A stretch of DNA of 64,000 bases from Avena insularis (lineage: Eukaryota; Streptophyta; Magnoliopsida; Poales; Poaceae): NCBI GenBank assembly GCA_023614405.1, contig JAJUPC010000037.1, positions 992,001-1,056,000 on the forward strand, given 5' to 3'. Positions 1-10,142 of this stretch are shown here, piece after piece; positions within the stretch are counted from its first letter, which is position 1, and each line of letters opens with the position of its first letter. Both the position numbers and the translations under genes were made by a program. Below the pieces are notes generated by a model. That model was not told the DNA's origin. It ran no database searches and saw only the letters and a list, made by a program, of their open reading frames with translations.

Positions 1-240
1 TTAGGGCACATCTCAATAGTCTACACTCTCAACTCGCACAGGAGAAACCCTTGTAACCCATATTCCGGCTCTGCCGTATTACTGGATTGCTAGCAGGAGT
101 AGGATCCGTCCAAAGCCGGCGGATTCGAACCTAGGTAAACTTGTGTGCTCACCGTCCCGGAACACCGTACATCTCACACCCCTCTCTTCCGCATGCCTCG
201 AGGACCCCCTCATGGCATACTTGTCATCAATCCGACGACA
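1..240 (+). repeat. Partial 5' LTR (R-U5 portion) of the Tat-type element
   Basis: Base 1 corresponds to base 15935 of the 3' LTR and the two copies run in register to the shared end ...ccgacgaca. Position 15935 lies about 20 bases beyond the LTR TATA box, so what is retained is roughly the transcribed R-U5 part. Differences between copies are few (for example catctc/catatc, ctctgcc/ctttgcc). Confidence 0.93.
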
Positions 241-242
241 GT

Positions 243-260
243 TGGCGCCCACCGGGGGGC
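243..260 (+). promoter_or_regulatory. Primer-binding-site region of the Tat-type element
   Basis: TGGCGCCCACCG begins two bases after the LTR end. This is where the tRNA primer for minus-strand DNA synthesis anneals. The TGGCGCC start is common in Tat and Athila elements; I do not assign the tRNA. Confidence 0.65.
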
Positions 261-418
261 ATGTGAGCTTCTGATCTGCGTTCCGAGCGGAATCTGCAAG
301 AATCGGAATCGGCGAGACCAGCGCCGTCGATCGCATCCTCTACGCCAGCGACGTCCCTCTCATCATTCTCGAAGAGACTTGGATTCCGTCTAGGGAGGCC
401 GTGACTGCCTACACAATC

Positions 419-3172
419 ATGTCTTTTGGTGAGATCGATGTTTACATCGGTTTCACTGAACCTGCCCAACCCACCCCAGCGGTGATGATAGAGGCAGAAG
501 AATCTCCTGGGTCCCCTTTGTCCGCGGAGGCGGCAGATTTCCAGATCTCAGAAAACCCTAATCCCACCCAGCCCGCACCAGTTGCGGTGATAGTGGAGAA
601 ATCTGAGCCTGAAGAAGACCTTACGGTCCAAGTCGAATCTGGAGTGGATCTCCCTGGAGAGGCCAGATCCCAGATCGACCCACCCATGGAAGTCGAAATC
701 CAGGAGGAGCATATCAACGACACTGATTCTGGCTCTGACGACACCGGGACAGATAAACCTTTCCTAAGGTACACACTAAAACGTATGATACTGCAAGGCG
801 AAAGCGTAGATGCAATCCTCGAGACCATCAAAAGTTTCGATATGGCTGATCGCGAAAGCCGCAGGTACCTCAGGAAGCACACGTCGCACTTTGTCGGATA
901 CGTGGGATCCGGATCCGGCTCTTCCGATGCTGGAGAAAACACCGACTCTATGCTGGAGGCAATTGGAACAAACGCCGACGTACCCGCATCCTTGGATGAA
1001 TCGATGATGTCAGCATATTTCCGAAAGTTCTCCGTGGAATATGAAGAGGAGTACAACTCCAAAGCTGCAGAAGAAGGAGAAGCCATGGATGAAGGATCCG
1101 AGGAACACTCTCCCAAAGCGCAGGATGACATGGACGTCGGAGACAATCCCGAAGTCCAGATGTCCGAAAGTACCGATCAGAGCTTGACTCCGGGAAACGG
1201 ACCCAAAGCCATCTTTGCTACCGGCGCTGCCAAGAAGGCAAAGAAGAAGAACAAGAAAAACAAGACCCCGGCAAAAGACCCTGTAACAGAGGAGGTGATT
1301 GCCGAGGAATATGAAGAAGACTCGGATGGATCGCTTATCCCAGAAGAGCCGAAAAAAGAAACATCGGTGGATGGACACGTGATCACCGAAGGTGCGGGTA
1401 AACTCATCGATGTCGCATTAACCACACCTATCCCTACAGCCGCAGAACTTACCGCGGATGAGCTGGACGAAAGGGCGCTGGCCCCAGAAGCGCGTCGTCA
1501 ACAACTCCTCGATGAAGCCAAAAACATCGAGGTGGAGAAGAAACGCATGTCAAACAAGGAATACATGTCTCGTTTGCATTATAAGACACGGAAGCGTCAC
1601 ATAGATGACAACCAATTCCCACGTGTCCGTGCCGTTCTTTTTGGAGATGAGATGGGGAAGCCACGGAAAGATAGCAACGGAGATTGGGTATACCCAACAC
1701 CAGTACAAAATACCGTGGCAGTTCGAGAAATTCTATCGGCTAATCCAGGACCAGAGGAGATACGTTTGGGTATCAAACTACTCAACAAGGGACTGGAGCT
1801 GCAAAAGGTCGCCCTATCTGGAAGTCAAAAACTGGTCTTAGATTCTGACCAATGTTGCACGGATCCGGCATGTACTGGCGTAAGATCCCATTACATCCGG
1901 GCGCAGTATCATCACCCCGAACACCGGGAAGACAACCATTCAAGAACCGGATCTTCAGGACAGCATCACAGAACTTCATGTAACTGGAGCAACGTCGCCC
2001 CAGCAGCCAAGAAAGATGCCATTGCTGCCCTGAATCCGACAAACCCTCCCCAACCAGAATCTAAGGATCGAAGGGGAGAACATAAAGAAAAACGACGGGA
2101 GGAGGATCGTCAAAAAATGCCACCTCCTAAGTATACAAGCCGTCTGGCTGATCCTCACCATGGTGGGAACGACGGACGAAGAAACGATGGAAACCATGTT
2201 GGTACAAGCCGGCAGGGGGCTCGTCGTAGTCAAGATCCTCCCCGGAACCGAAATAATGACGCTTCGGACGGAGGCCGGCGATCAGCCGGAAACTATCCAG
2301 CTACACCACCCTCTCCACCACACAGTCATCACAACGGCCCCCATGGAGGGCAAGGAGGACGACATGGCGGAGGAGGTGGTGGCCGAAGCCGAAGTCCGGC
2401 TCCACGGCACCGCAGCCACATCCGGCATTTGGGACGATCTCTATCCCCGAACGACGCAAGGCACATGATCAATTCCAACATAGAGGCACGGCGCTATGAA
2501 AACGATGACATGTACGTGGGCCCAAAGTGCTTTGGACCACGCATGAGAGCTACAAGATTCCCGGAAGGATTTGCTATCTCAAGACACATCCAAGCCTACG
2601 ACGGCATTGCTCGGCCAGACACTTGGCTACAGGATTTTTTCCAAGCTTGCTGCATCGCCAAAGACGGAAATAGCCTGGTCGCAACCCGATATCTCCCAAC
2701 TATGTTGCGAAAGACGGCGCGATCATGGCTCAATGAACTTCCGGAGAACACCATCCACAATTGGTATGACATGCAAAGTGCGTTCTTTTGTAATTTCGAA
2801 GGCACATATTGGAGACCCTGTTCAGTCAGAGACCTACAGCGTTGCACCCAGAAAGCCGGAGAAACTTGCCGAGATTATCTCGGACGATGGATCGACACCA
2901 AGAACTCCTGTGAAGGAGTAAACGACCAAACCGCGATTGAAGCTTTCATCGCAGGGCTCCCCATTGGTCTACTACGTCACCAATTGAAGTGCGACAAGGT
3001 CAATGATTTGGGAGAGATGATAGAAACAGCGAGAAAATATGCAGATGTTGAAGACGATGCAGAGGGACTACTCAACGTCCTGGTTGTACCTCAGTCAGTA
3101 AAAACAAAGCAACAATCTCAGAAGCGCAAAAATACCTCGGAAGAAAAACCAACGCGGAAACAACGGTGGTGA
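419..3172 (+). CDS. gag: gag polyprotein of the Tat-type element, open over 917 codons
   Basis: Structural (capsid-like) protein that would package element RNA in cytoplasmic particles. The first ATG is at 419. The same frame is open back to about 275 without an ATG, so the true start is uncertain. The N-terminal ~400 residues are acidic and low in complexity, with a lysine-rich patch (KKAKKKNKKNK). A histidine/arginine/glycine-rich stretch follows, then the gag domain in the C-terminal third, where ARSWLNELPENTIHNW and AFIAGLPIGLLRHQ are typical of plant retrotransposon gag. No nonsense codon interrupts 2.75 kb, in contrast to the heavily broken pol downstream. The frame ends at TGA; the RGG-type basic tail continues in another frame, implying a small indel near 3165-3175. 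Confidence 0.85.
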   Translation: MSFGEIDVYIGFTEPAQPTPAVMIEAEESPGSPLSAEAADFQISENPNPTQPAPVAVIVEKSEPEEDLTVQVESGVDLPGEARSQIDPPMEVEIQEEHINDTDSGSDDTGTDKPFLRYTLKRMILQGESVDAILETIKSFDMADRESRRYLRKHTSHFVGYVGSGSGSSDAGENTDSMLEAIGTNADVPASLDESMMSAYFRKFSVEYEEEYNSKAAEEGEAMDEGSEEHSPKAQDDMDVGDNPEVQMSESTDQSLTPGNGPKAIFATGAAKKAKKKNKKNKTPAKDPVTEEVIAEEYEEDSDGSLIPEEPKKETSVDGHVITEGAGKLIDVALTTPIPTAAELTADELDERALAPEARRQQLLDEAKNIEVEKKRMSNKEYMSRLHYKTRKRHIDDNQFPRVRAVLFGDEMGKPRKDSNGDWVYPTPVQNTVAVREILSANPGPEEIRLGIKLLNKGLELQKVALSGSQKLVLDSDQCCTDPACTGVRSHYIRAQYHHPEHREDNHSRTGSSGQHHRTSCNWSNVAPAAKKDAIAALNPTNPPQPESKDRRGEHKEKRREEDRQKMPPPKYTSRLADPHHGGNDGRRNDGNHVGTSRQGARRSQDPPRNRNNDASDGGRRSAGNYPATPPSPPHSHHNGPHGGQGGRHGGGGGGRSRSPAPRHRSHIRHLGRSLSPNDARHMINSNIEARRYENDDMYVGPKCFGPRMRATRFPEGFAISRHIQAYDGIARPDTWLQDFFQACCIAKDGNSLVATRYLPTMLRKTARSWLNELPENTIHNWYDMQSAFFCNFEGTYWRPCSVRDLQRCTQKAGETCRDYLGRWIDTKNSCEGVNDQTAIEAFIAGLPIGLLRHQLKCDKVNDLGEMIETARKYADVEDDAEGLLNVLVVPQSVKTKQQSQKRKNTSEEKPTRKQRW

Positions 3173-4166
3173 CTACTGTTTCCAGGTCTGGAGGAGGAGG
3201 AGGACGTGGCGGAGGCCGTGGGTGTGGCCGTAGGACTTCAAGGGTCCAAGGTAGAGGAGAACAGCAACCAGGCAAAACCTACTCTTGGGCCGACATTGGC
3301 AACAACCCATGTGTGCATCACCTAGACGCCAATGGGGGCTCGTCCCACACCAACGCTGAATGTCGTTTCAATGACGACATCAAAAGAGATGACACCGCGG
3401 GCTACAAAGCTAAGTGGAAGAAGGGGAAGAAAAATCCCGAAAAGGACAAAGAGACCAAGGAAGATTCCGACATGGAGGAAGTCGATGCTTCAAATCCCAA
3501 GTCGTAAGGGAAGAAGACTTTTCCCACCAAAAAGGACACTTATGTCACTTTCCTCGGATATCAACCAGCAAAGGTCAAGAAAGCAGTTCTACACGAGCTC
3601 AACGCAATAGTTCCGGCTGTCCCACAGTATCTGGACTGGTCGGAAGTGGCAATCACATTTGACCGCGATGATCATCCGCCTAAGTTACACAGGCGAGGAA
3701 AATACGCCTTAATCGTTAACCCACTTATTGACGGTTATGGTTTCTCCAAGACCCTCATGGACGGTGGTAGCAGTATCAATATTCTCTATGTCGAAACGCT
3801 ACGCCGGATGATGATCTCGGAGACCCATTCAAGAGCGCATACCACGCCATATTCGGACGTCCGGCTTACTAGGCTTTCATGGATCGTCCGTGTTACATTT
3901 ACAATATGATGAAAATTCTAGGTCCCAACGGCGTGATCACCATCAGGGGAGACCCGAAGAAAGCGCGAGAGTGTGAGGATGGAAACGCCGCCTTTGCCGA
4001 AGCCGTGCTGCACGCCCAGGAGTACCAGGAGATCAAGAAGGGCATAGATCCGTCCGAGATGCCCACAACGAAGAAGGAGGTGACCAAGCCAAATCCGGAG
4101 TTCAAGGCATCAGAAGAGATGAAGAAAGCACCGTTGAAGGACGATGACCCCTCCAAGGTGACCTAG
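3166..4166 (+). pseudogene. gag tail and aspartic protease of the Tat-type element, broken
   Basis: A glycine/arginine-rich gag tail leads into a protease region with the motif LMDGGSSINIL near 3755-3790, where the D-G-G/S-S pattern matches plant gypsy proteases. A TAA at 3505-3507 interrupts the frame, most simply a former CAA. Around 3825-3832 the sequence jumps from just after the active site to YHAIFGRP, a motif that normally lies about 50 residues further on. A segment of protease is therefore deleted and the frame shifts. The frame is recovered at RPCYIYN and runs to a TAG at 4164-4166. The protein cannot be made as it stands. Confidence 0.8.
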
Positions 4167-5212
4167 ATAGGCGTAGGCCTAAATAGCGCATAGGAAAGCG
4201 CGCTCGTCAAGTTCCTCCATGCAAATCAAGATATCTTTGCATGGCAGCCATCTGACATGACCGGGGTACCTAGGGAACTTGCCGAGCACTCTCTAAATGT
4301 AAACCCGAATGCTAAACCCGTCAAACAGTCCTTACGACGATTTGGCAATGAAAAGCATAATGCAATAGCTAAGGAACTAGCGCGGCTCGAGTTAGCTGGA
4401 TTCATAGAAGAGGTCATCCACACTGAGTGGTCAGCCAACCCTGTAATGGTCCCCAAAAAGGACACCACTGAGTTAAGGATGTGTGTTGATTATACTGCCT
4501 TGAACAAGGCTTGCCCAAAAGATCCGTTCGCTCTGCCTAGAATTGATCAAGTTATCGATTCTACGGGAGGCTCGGAACTCCTATGCTTTCTCGACGCATA
4601 TTCCGGTTATCACCAAATCCGGATGAAGGAATCTGACAAAGTCAAAACTTCATTCATAACCCCTTTCAGAACCTTCTATTTTGTTACGATGCCCTTTGGG
4701 CTAAAGAACACAGGAGCTACGTACCAGCGCACGATGCAGCGTTGCCTCTATGACCAACTCGGACGCAATGTACACGCATACGTGGATGATATCACGGTGA
4801 TGTCCAAAAAGAAGGAAACGGTAATTTCCGACTTGGAGGAAACGTTCGCCAATCTACGAAAATATAACATCATGCTTAACCCGAAGAAATGCTTCTTTGG
4901 AATACCAGCCAGAAAATTGTTAGGTTTCATCGTGTCTCAAAGAGGCATAGAGGTGAACCGAGACAAAATCAAGGCTATACTCAATATTTCCAGGCCAACT
5001 CGCCTGAAGGATGTACAAAGATTAACTGGCTACATCGCTGCAGTCAGTCGATTTGTAAGCCGGCTTGATGAAAGAGCCGCACCATTATACAAACTCCTGA
5101 AAAAGACCAAAGATTTTGTTTAGACTGATGAAGCTGAAGATGCACTACAAGACCCGAAGAAATTACTCTCATCTGCTCCTATCCTTGCAGCGCCGGAACC
5201 TAAGGAACCGTT
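4167..5212 (+). pseudogene. Reverse transcriptase (N-terminal part) of the Tat-type element
   Basis: RNA-directed DNA polymerase. Visible motifs in order: MCVDYTALNKACPKDPF, LDAYSGYHQI, TMPFGLKNTGATYQR and the catalytic YVDD (residues 175-178 counted from the ATG at 4257), then the thumb region GFIVSQRGIEVN. A second TAG lies just before ESALVKFL near 4192, and TAG at 5121-5123 stands where tryptophan is expected (FV[W]TDEAEDA). The frame is then cut at PEPKEP by the solo LTR that begins at 5213; the rest of the domain resumes at 9163. The clade expectation is one continuous pol, so three separate lesions are visible in this piece alone. Confidence 0.88.
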
Positions 5213-6474
5213 TGAAACATCCCAAAACTTTAATCCAAGCTTATCAAGATCAAATCATCCAAAAATAGGGTTAACAAAAACTTTTCCAAATTTAAAATAA
5301 AAGCATTCATATATGTGTGCATTTAAAATAGGAGTTGTTTGAATTGCCATGATTGATTGATCCAATGCTTGTAAAATGCTTCTTAGGTGATTTAAACATC
5401 ATCTACATCATTCCCAAACTTTTCTTAAAGAAAATCAAATCAAAAAGAATTAAAATGAAGGGATGGTCATTTTGGCAAATTTAACTCTCATGCCTACTTT
5501 GGCTATTCCTAGTACTCAATTCTTAACAGAAACAATTCCTGATCTTTGCACCCCTTGCTAGTACACATAATGAGGTACCAAGGCCCACCTTTTGATCTGC
5601 TAAAAACATTCGGTTAGCTATTTTAAATGACAGTTTAAAATTGAATATAATGCATATGCATAGATCACCCCTATTTCTAAAACCATCTATTTGAGCTCCA
5701 TTTTCAAAACCCTTGCAACCTGAGACTACCTATCACTAGTGGAGATCACTCAAAAATTTTGAACTCAAAATTCAAAACTTTTTCTCTTGCGGCCATTTCA
5801 TCAAACACTTGGCATGCTTAATCTCACCTCTAATCCTAGCTCACTATTCTGCACAGGGTTTTGCCCCCATTTGATCTCCATTTAACCCCTTTGTCCCCTC
5901 TTGGTCTAACCATTCCCTTAGCACCCCTGTCCCTTGTCCGTAACCCCCAGGCCATGCCAAACCGAGGACATGCTCGCCGGCCAAACCTTGCCCCGCTGCA
6001 GCAGACCACTCCCCCTTCCCTCGCCATGTCTAGGAGGTAGCCAACACCTCACCGCCCCTCTCTGTCCCTTGCCCGAGCCAAGTGCTGCCGTGGACCACCG
6101 AGGAGAGCCCGCGCCCAGTGCCACCGCACCATGCCGATGCCGCCCGGGCAGAGCACGCTCTGTCCCCGCGTGCACAAGCCGCCGCTCGACCGCAGCCCGC
6201 GCCCGCCGCTCTGCCTCAACCTGGAGAACACCCCAGACATCCCCGTTCGCCGCCCAAAGCCTCACAGCCACCGCTCGCCGTGGACACCGCCGCTTCTACC
6301 GCTCAGAGCGCCACCTCGCCCAGACCGTGTGCCACCGCCCCTACGGCCGCATTTAAGTCCTAGAGCACCGCCAGGAGATCGCCTGTCGATCGCCTTCCCC
6401 CGCCATACCTCTAGCTCGCTGTAGCCATGTCGCCACCGTCGCCTGCCCATCCCGCTCGGTCTCAACGTCGGGCC

Positions 6475-6482
6475 TATAAAAG
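6475..6482 (+). promoter_or_regulatory. TATA box of the solo LTR
   Basis: TATAAAAG in a GC-rich island (about 5900-6950) at the same relative place as TATA-like boxes in the two related LTRs (TATATAAG at 36434-36441 and TCTATAAG at 26763-26770, minus strand). It marks the U3/R boundary about 1.26 kb from the LTR start. Confidence 0.65.
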
Positions 6483-8436
6483 GAGCCCTCCCCAGCCATT
6501 CTTCTCCACACCATTCCACTCTCCTCACCTCTCTGAACCTCACCCACCTCTAGCCGGAGAAAGTGGAGCAGTAGCTCGCCGGAATTGGAACCGGAGCCGC
6601 CGCCTCTAGAGGAGAAGGGCGTCGTTGATTTCGACTGCCCCAAGCTCCGCCGCGACCACGCCTCGCCTCGCCGTCGTCTTCCACTTTGTTTCCTCGCCTC
6701 GCCGACCCCGCTGGAGCCCTGGTATGCCCCAGTAGACCCCCACCGAGCCGCTAGGGTTCGAGCTCGCCGGCGACCTGTTCCTCGTCGATGACGACGCTCA
6801 GCCGTTGATCTCGCTTCTAATCCTACGGCCCATAGCGCGCGTACCGTTTCGCGTGTTAAGTGCCGCTGACAAGCGGGACCCCCTGTCAGCTGAGCCCCGC
6901 GCCGCGGAGCGCCACTGGGCCGGCCCATTTCTTTTCCCGCGCTAGCCCATAGATTCAAATCTGGTTTTTCCTTTTTAGTTAAATCTAGTTTCTGTCCACT
7001 AGTTTGAAAATCAATTCAGAGAGTTTTAGAAATCCAAATTGCATGAAACCAATTTTGTCTGGAAGGTATTGAAATAATCTATCCAAGCCCGTTGGATTTA
7101 TTTCAATTAGAGTTATAGATCTCTCCCGATAAAAATAACAAAACAGAAGCATTTGCACCTTGCAACATTTTTATAAAATCAACCAAGTTAGCTTTTGAGT
7201 TGATTCCAACTCTCAAAAATCACATTTCATCATATCTATCCAAATATGTAATAATATTAAGGTTACATGCAGTGAATTTGGACTAGTACCAAAATGATGC
7301 TATATAGGCATTTCTAGTCACTTTAAATCATTAAATAATGAACTTAAACCAAAGTAATATTGATCCAACCCTTAAATCTCATTCCCACATGTTAGAATAT
7401 GTGGTGAGGACATGTGTCCACATGATCCCATATTTTCGTGGTGAATATTAAATTTTAGTTAATATTTCAATGAGTAGAAATTACTTTTCTAAAATAAAAA
7501 GGGTGAAACTATTGAACTAAACTTGTGATGATTGTGATGATAATAGATCATCAATTGTGTGTTTTAGAATTCTACCTAGCCTAGTTAAGTATTGTGTGGT
7601 GATTGTCTACTCCCTATGTATTTATAGACGCTAGTACCGACCAAGCTTTCGAGGAGGAGGAGTTCTACCAAGAAGAAGAAGAAGAAAACTTCAACCACTG
7701 CACCAACCAAGGCAAGCTATTAGTGGCAAGCTAACCCTTGCAAAACATACTTTAGCAAGCTATTGTTAGCAAGCTAGAATAAAACTAGCTGGTTTAGCAA
7801 AGATGCCTTAATCATGCTTTGATCACACCCCTTTAACTATTAGTACCCCAAGTCTTATTGACAAGTATTACCTCCCTTAGTTTACACAAAGTTCTTTACC
7901 TAATTTTGAAGGTAGCATAAAGAGTATAAAACTTGACATACTTAGAAACCTTTAGATGTCATTCTATGGCATGAGATTGATCCCATCTTTCCACCTTAGT
8001 GAACACTCTTAACTTAGTATTTTAGAATAGATCAAAAACTTGAGTCACTTTAGATGGGAACACTTGGTGAAAATGAATTGTGAAAACCTTGGAATGATGA
8101 GTCATTCTATTGAGATGATTTGACCTGTGTTGAGAGACACAACTGGTATGATGATGAAAATGATGAGGCATGAGCCTTAACCCTTTTATAAAACTAATGG
8201 TTGGATTCGGATGCGATACCATTCCAAATTTACCGTACAACCACATTACCTGAATTGGGTAAGGCTTAGCTGGAAATTTATATGCATTAGTATTAGTTCC
8301 CTCACGGGAGAGGTTTGAGCTGAGGCTACCTCTCAATGATGTCCACCTATGCAGTGCCTAAGATGACCGATGGTCATGGTTGGGAGGCCATGCTCATAGG
8401 AGAGGTGCTTGTACTAGGGGGTGTAAAGGGAAGGTT

Positions 8437-8667
8437 ATGTTTGATTATCTGCATACTAAGTATGATGATTCAGGGTTATACCTGACAGATGTATCAAATC
8501 TTGTGGTGAAAGTGTACTACCTCTGCAGAGTGTCAAACTATTCGAATAGCCGCATCCGCGGTTATGGACAGTTGGAATGGCCATACTGTTTCGTTGTCAG
8601 ATGTTTTCTAAATAAATTGAAAAGAATGATGAACTTTGACTTGACCACAACAGGGTTGTGTTTATGA
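8437..8667 (+). CDS. Short LTR-conserved reading frame (MFDYLHTKY...), function unknown
   Basis: A 76-codon frame from ATG. The same protein start and most of its length recur in both LTRs of the related full element (minus strand, 24668-24853 and 34286-34471, 61 codons each). Shared motifs include SNLVVKVY and GYGQLEWPYC. The solo LTR copy runs 15 codons longer at the C-terminus. I recognise no family. It may be coding or simply a conserved piece of U5 that happens to lack stops; no Kozak or promoter evidence settles this. Confidence 0.3.
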   Translation: MFDYLHTKYDDSGLYLTDVSNLVVKVYYLCRVSNYSNSRIRGYGQLEWPYCFVVRCFLNKLKRMMNFDLTTTGLCL

Positions 8668-9162
8668 CATTAGCTTCCCAACTTAAGTGATTCTAGAACT
8701 TTACTTTACCTTTCTTTGCTTCAGAACTCAGCTTAGGTTTCAAACTTAACTTTATAGTTAAATTTAGATTTAGCACTTTAACTTAGAACTATAGTACCTG
8801 TTAGTAGTAGTTTGCGAGTACTTAAAGAGTACTCATGGCTTTTGTCCCTGGCTATTATCATGGCCAGACTATGAAGGAGATTATCAAGATGATGGTCAGC
8901 AGGACGGCTATGATAACTAGGACTATCTGCCTTCACTGTGCTTACTGAAGATGGACCCCACCGCTACGCTATCGTTTATTTCCGCTGCTTGTTGAATGAA
9001 AGACTGGATCATGAGATCCTTATTTGTGTAAAACCTTATGTATGGTTTGTAATGGATGATGTACTGTGATATCCAATCCGTTATGTCTCGCAAAAATGGT
9101 AATCCTGGGATTGCGAGGTATGGCATAACAAGCATCTGGGATTAAAAATCCGGGTGTTGACA

Positions 9163-9515
9163 CCGATGTTGCTCTATCTTGTGCGACAAATAAGGTCATT
9201 AGTATCGTCATGGTGGTGGAGAGACCAGAGGAAAATCAGGAACACCTGGTGCAGCGTCCGACTTACTTTGTCAGCGAGGTTCTGATAGAATCAAAACAGC
9301 ATTATCCGCACTATGAAAAGTTGGCCTACGGTGTTTTTCTAGCATCTCGTAAGTTACGACACTACTTTCAGGAGCATCCAATTACCGTGATGAGCACAAC
9401 TCCCATGAGAGATATAATCAACAACAGTGACGCCACAGGACGCGTCGCCAAATGGGGCATAGAGCTCTCAGCTTTCGATATTGAGTACAAACCTCGGACA
9501 GCAATCAAATCCTAG
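9163..9515 (+). pseudogene. RT C-terminus and RNase H of the Tat-type element, resumed after the solo LTR
   Basis: The reverse transcriptase/RNase H reading continues directly from PEPKEP upstream of the solo LTR. A one-base frame change occurs near 9180. From about 9190 the frame reads CATNKVISIV, then VVERPEE, FVSEVLIESKQHYPHYEK and LRHYFQEHPITV, which are standard in plant gypsy RNase H. It stops at TAG 9513-9515, where the family reads glutamine (KS[Q]ILADF). Confidence 0.85.
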
Positions 9516-10142
9516 ATCCTTGCTGACTTTGTCGATTGGACAGAGACGAAGGAGAATATGATACTCCCAGAGTCGGAATATTGGACCCCCTTTTTTGACG
9601 GGTCTAAGGCTCGAGGGGGCTCGGGGGCTGGCGTGGTCCTCAAATCACCCCAAGGAGATAAACTTTTATACGTGTTGCAGATCCACTTCACAGCGACAAA
9701 CAATATTGCCGAGTATGAAGCACTGCTACATGGAATCCGGATTGCTAAGGATATTGGCATCCGACGTTTGATGTGTTACGGAGATTCGGATCTTGTTGCT
9801 CAACAAGTGTCGGATATTTGTAATGCAAATAAACACATGGCAACATATAAAGCTGTCGTGGATGATCTATCTAAATCGTTCGAAGGGTTTGAAGTTCAAC
9901 ACATCCCTCGAGCAGAAAATGAGGACGCAAATGCACTATCTCGGATAGGTTCTGCGCGGAAAGAGGTCCCGGATGGCGCTTTTTTAGAGCACCTCAAAGT
10001 CCCCTCAATAAAGGGAGTAGATGAGGAATATCCGACCAAATCTGACTCACCTTTAACAGCGGTTCTGGCTGTAATTCCCAGCTGGACTCAACCCTACCTC
10101 AATTATTTGGTGATGGCAAATTACCCGAAGACGAGGTGCTGA
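9516..10142 (+). pseudogene. Second (archaeal-type) RNase H of the Tat-type element
   Basis: An extra RNase H domain is diagnostic of Tat-branch elements. Counting from the ATG at 9558, acidic residues fall at D14 (FFDGS), E52 (AEYEALL) and D76 (GDSDLV). The fourth position, in the motif usually read ...DALA..., is NALSR here: codon 125 (9930-9932) is AAT rather than GAT. A G-to-A change has therefore removed a catalytic aspartate. The frame is lost at 10140-10142, where the next pol segment (GKLPEDEVLSRQ) continues in another frame. Confidence 0.82.

Larger units (their letters stand above)
5213..9162 (+). mobile_element. Solo LTR (3.95 kb) of a Tekay-type chromovirus inserted in RT
   Basis: It starts TGAAACATCCCAAAAC (family consensus TGTAACATCCC) and ends GGGTGTTGACA. 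The same sequence, reverse-complemented, forms both LTRs of the element at 24127-37669. Flanking bases are ccgtt on the left and ccgat on the right, a 5-base target duplication with one change. Removing the LTR and one copy rejoins the reverse transcriptase reading PEPKEP to MLLYL. No internal domain is present, so two LTRs have recombined into one. The stretch holds no gene; it contains a TATA box and one short LTR-conserved reading frame, listed separately. Confidence 0.93.
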
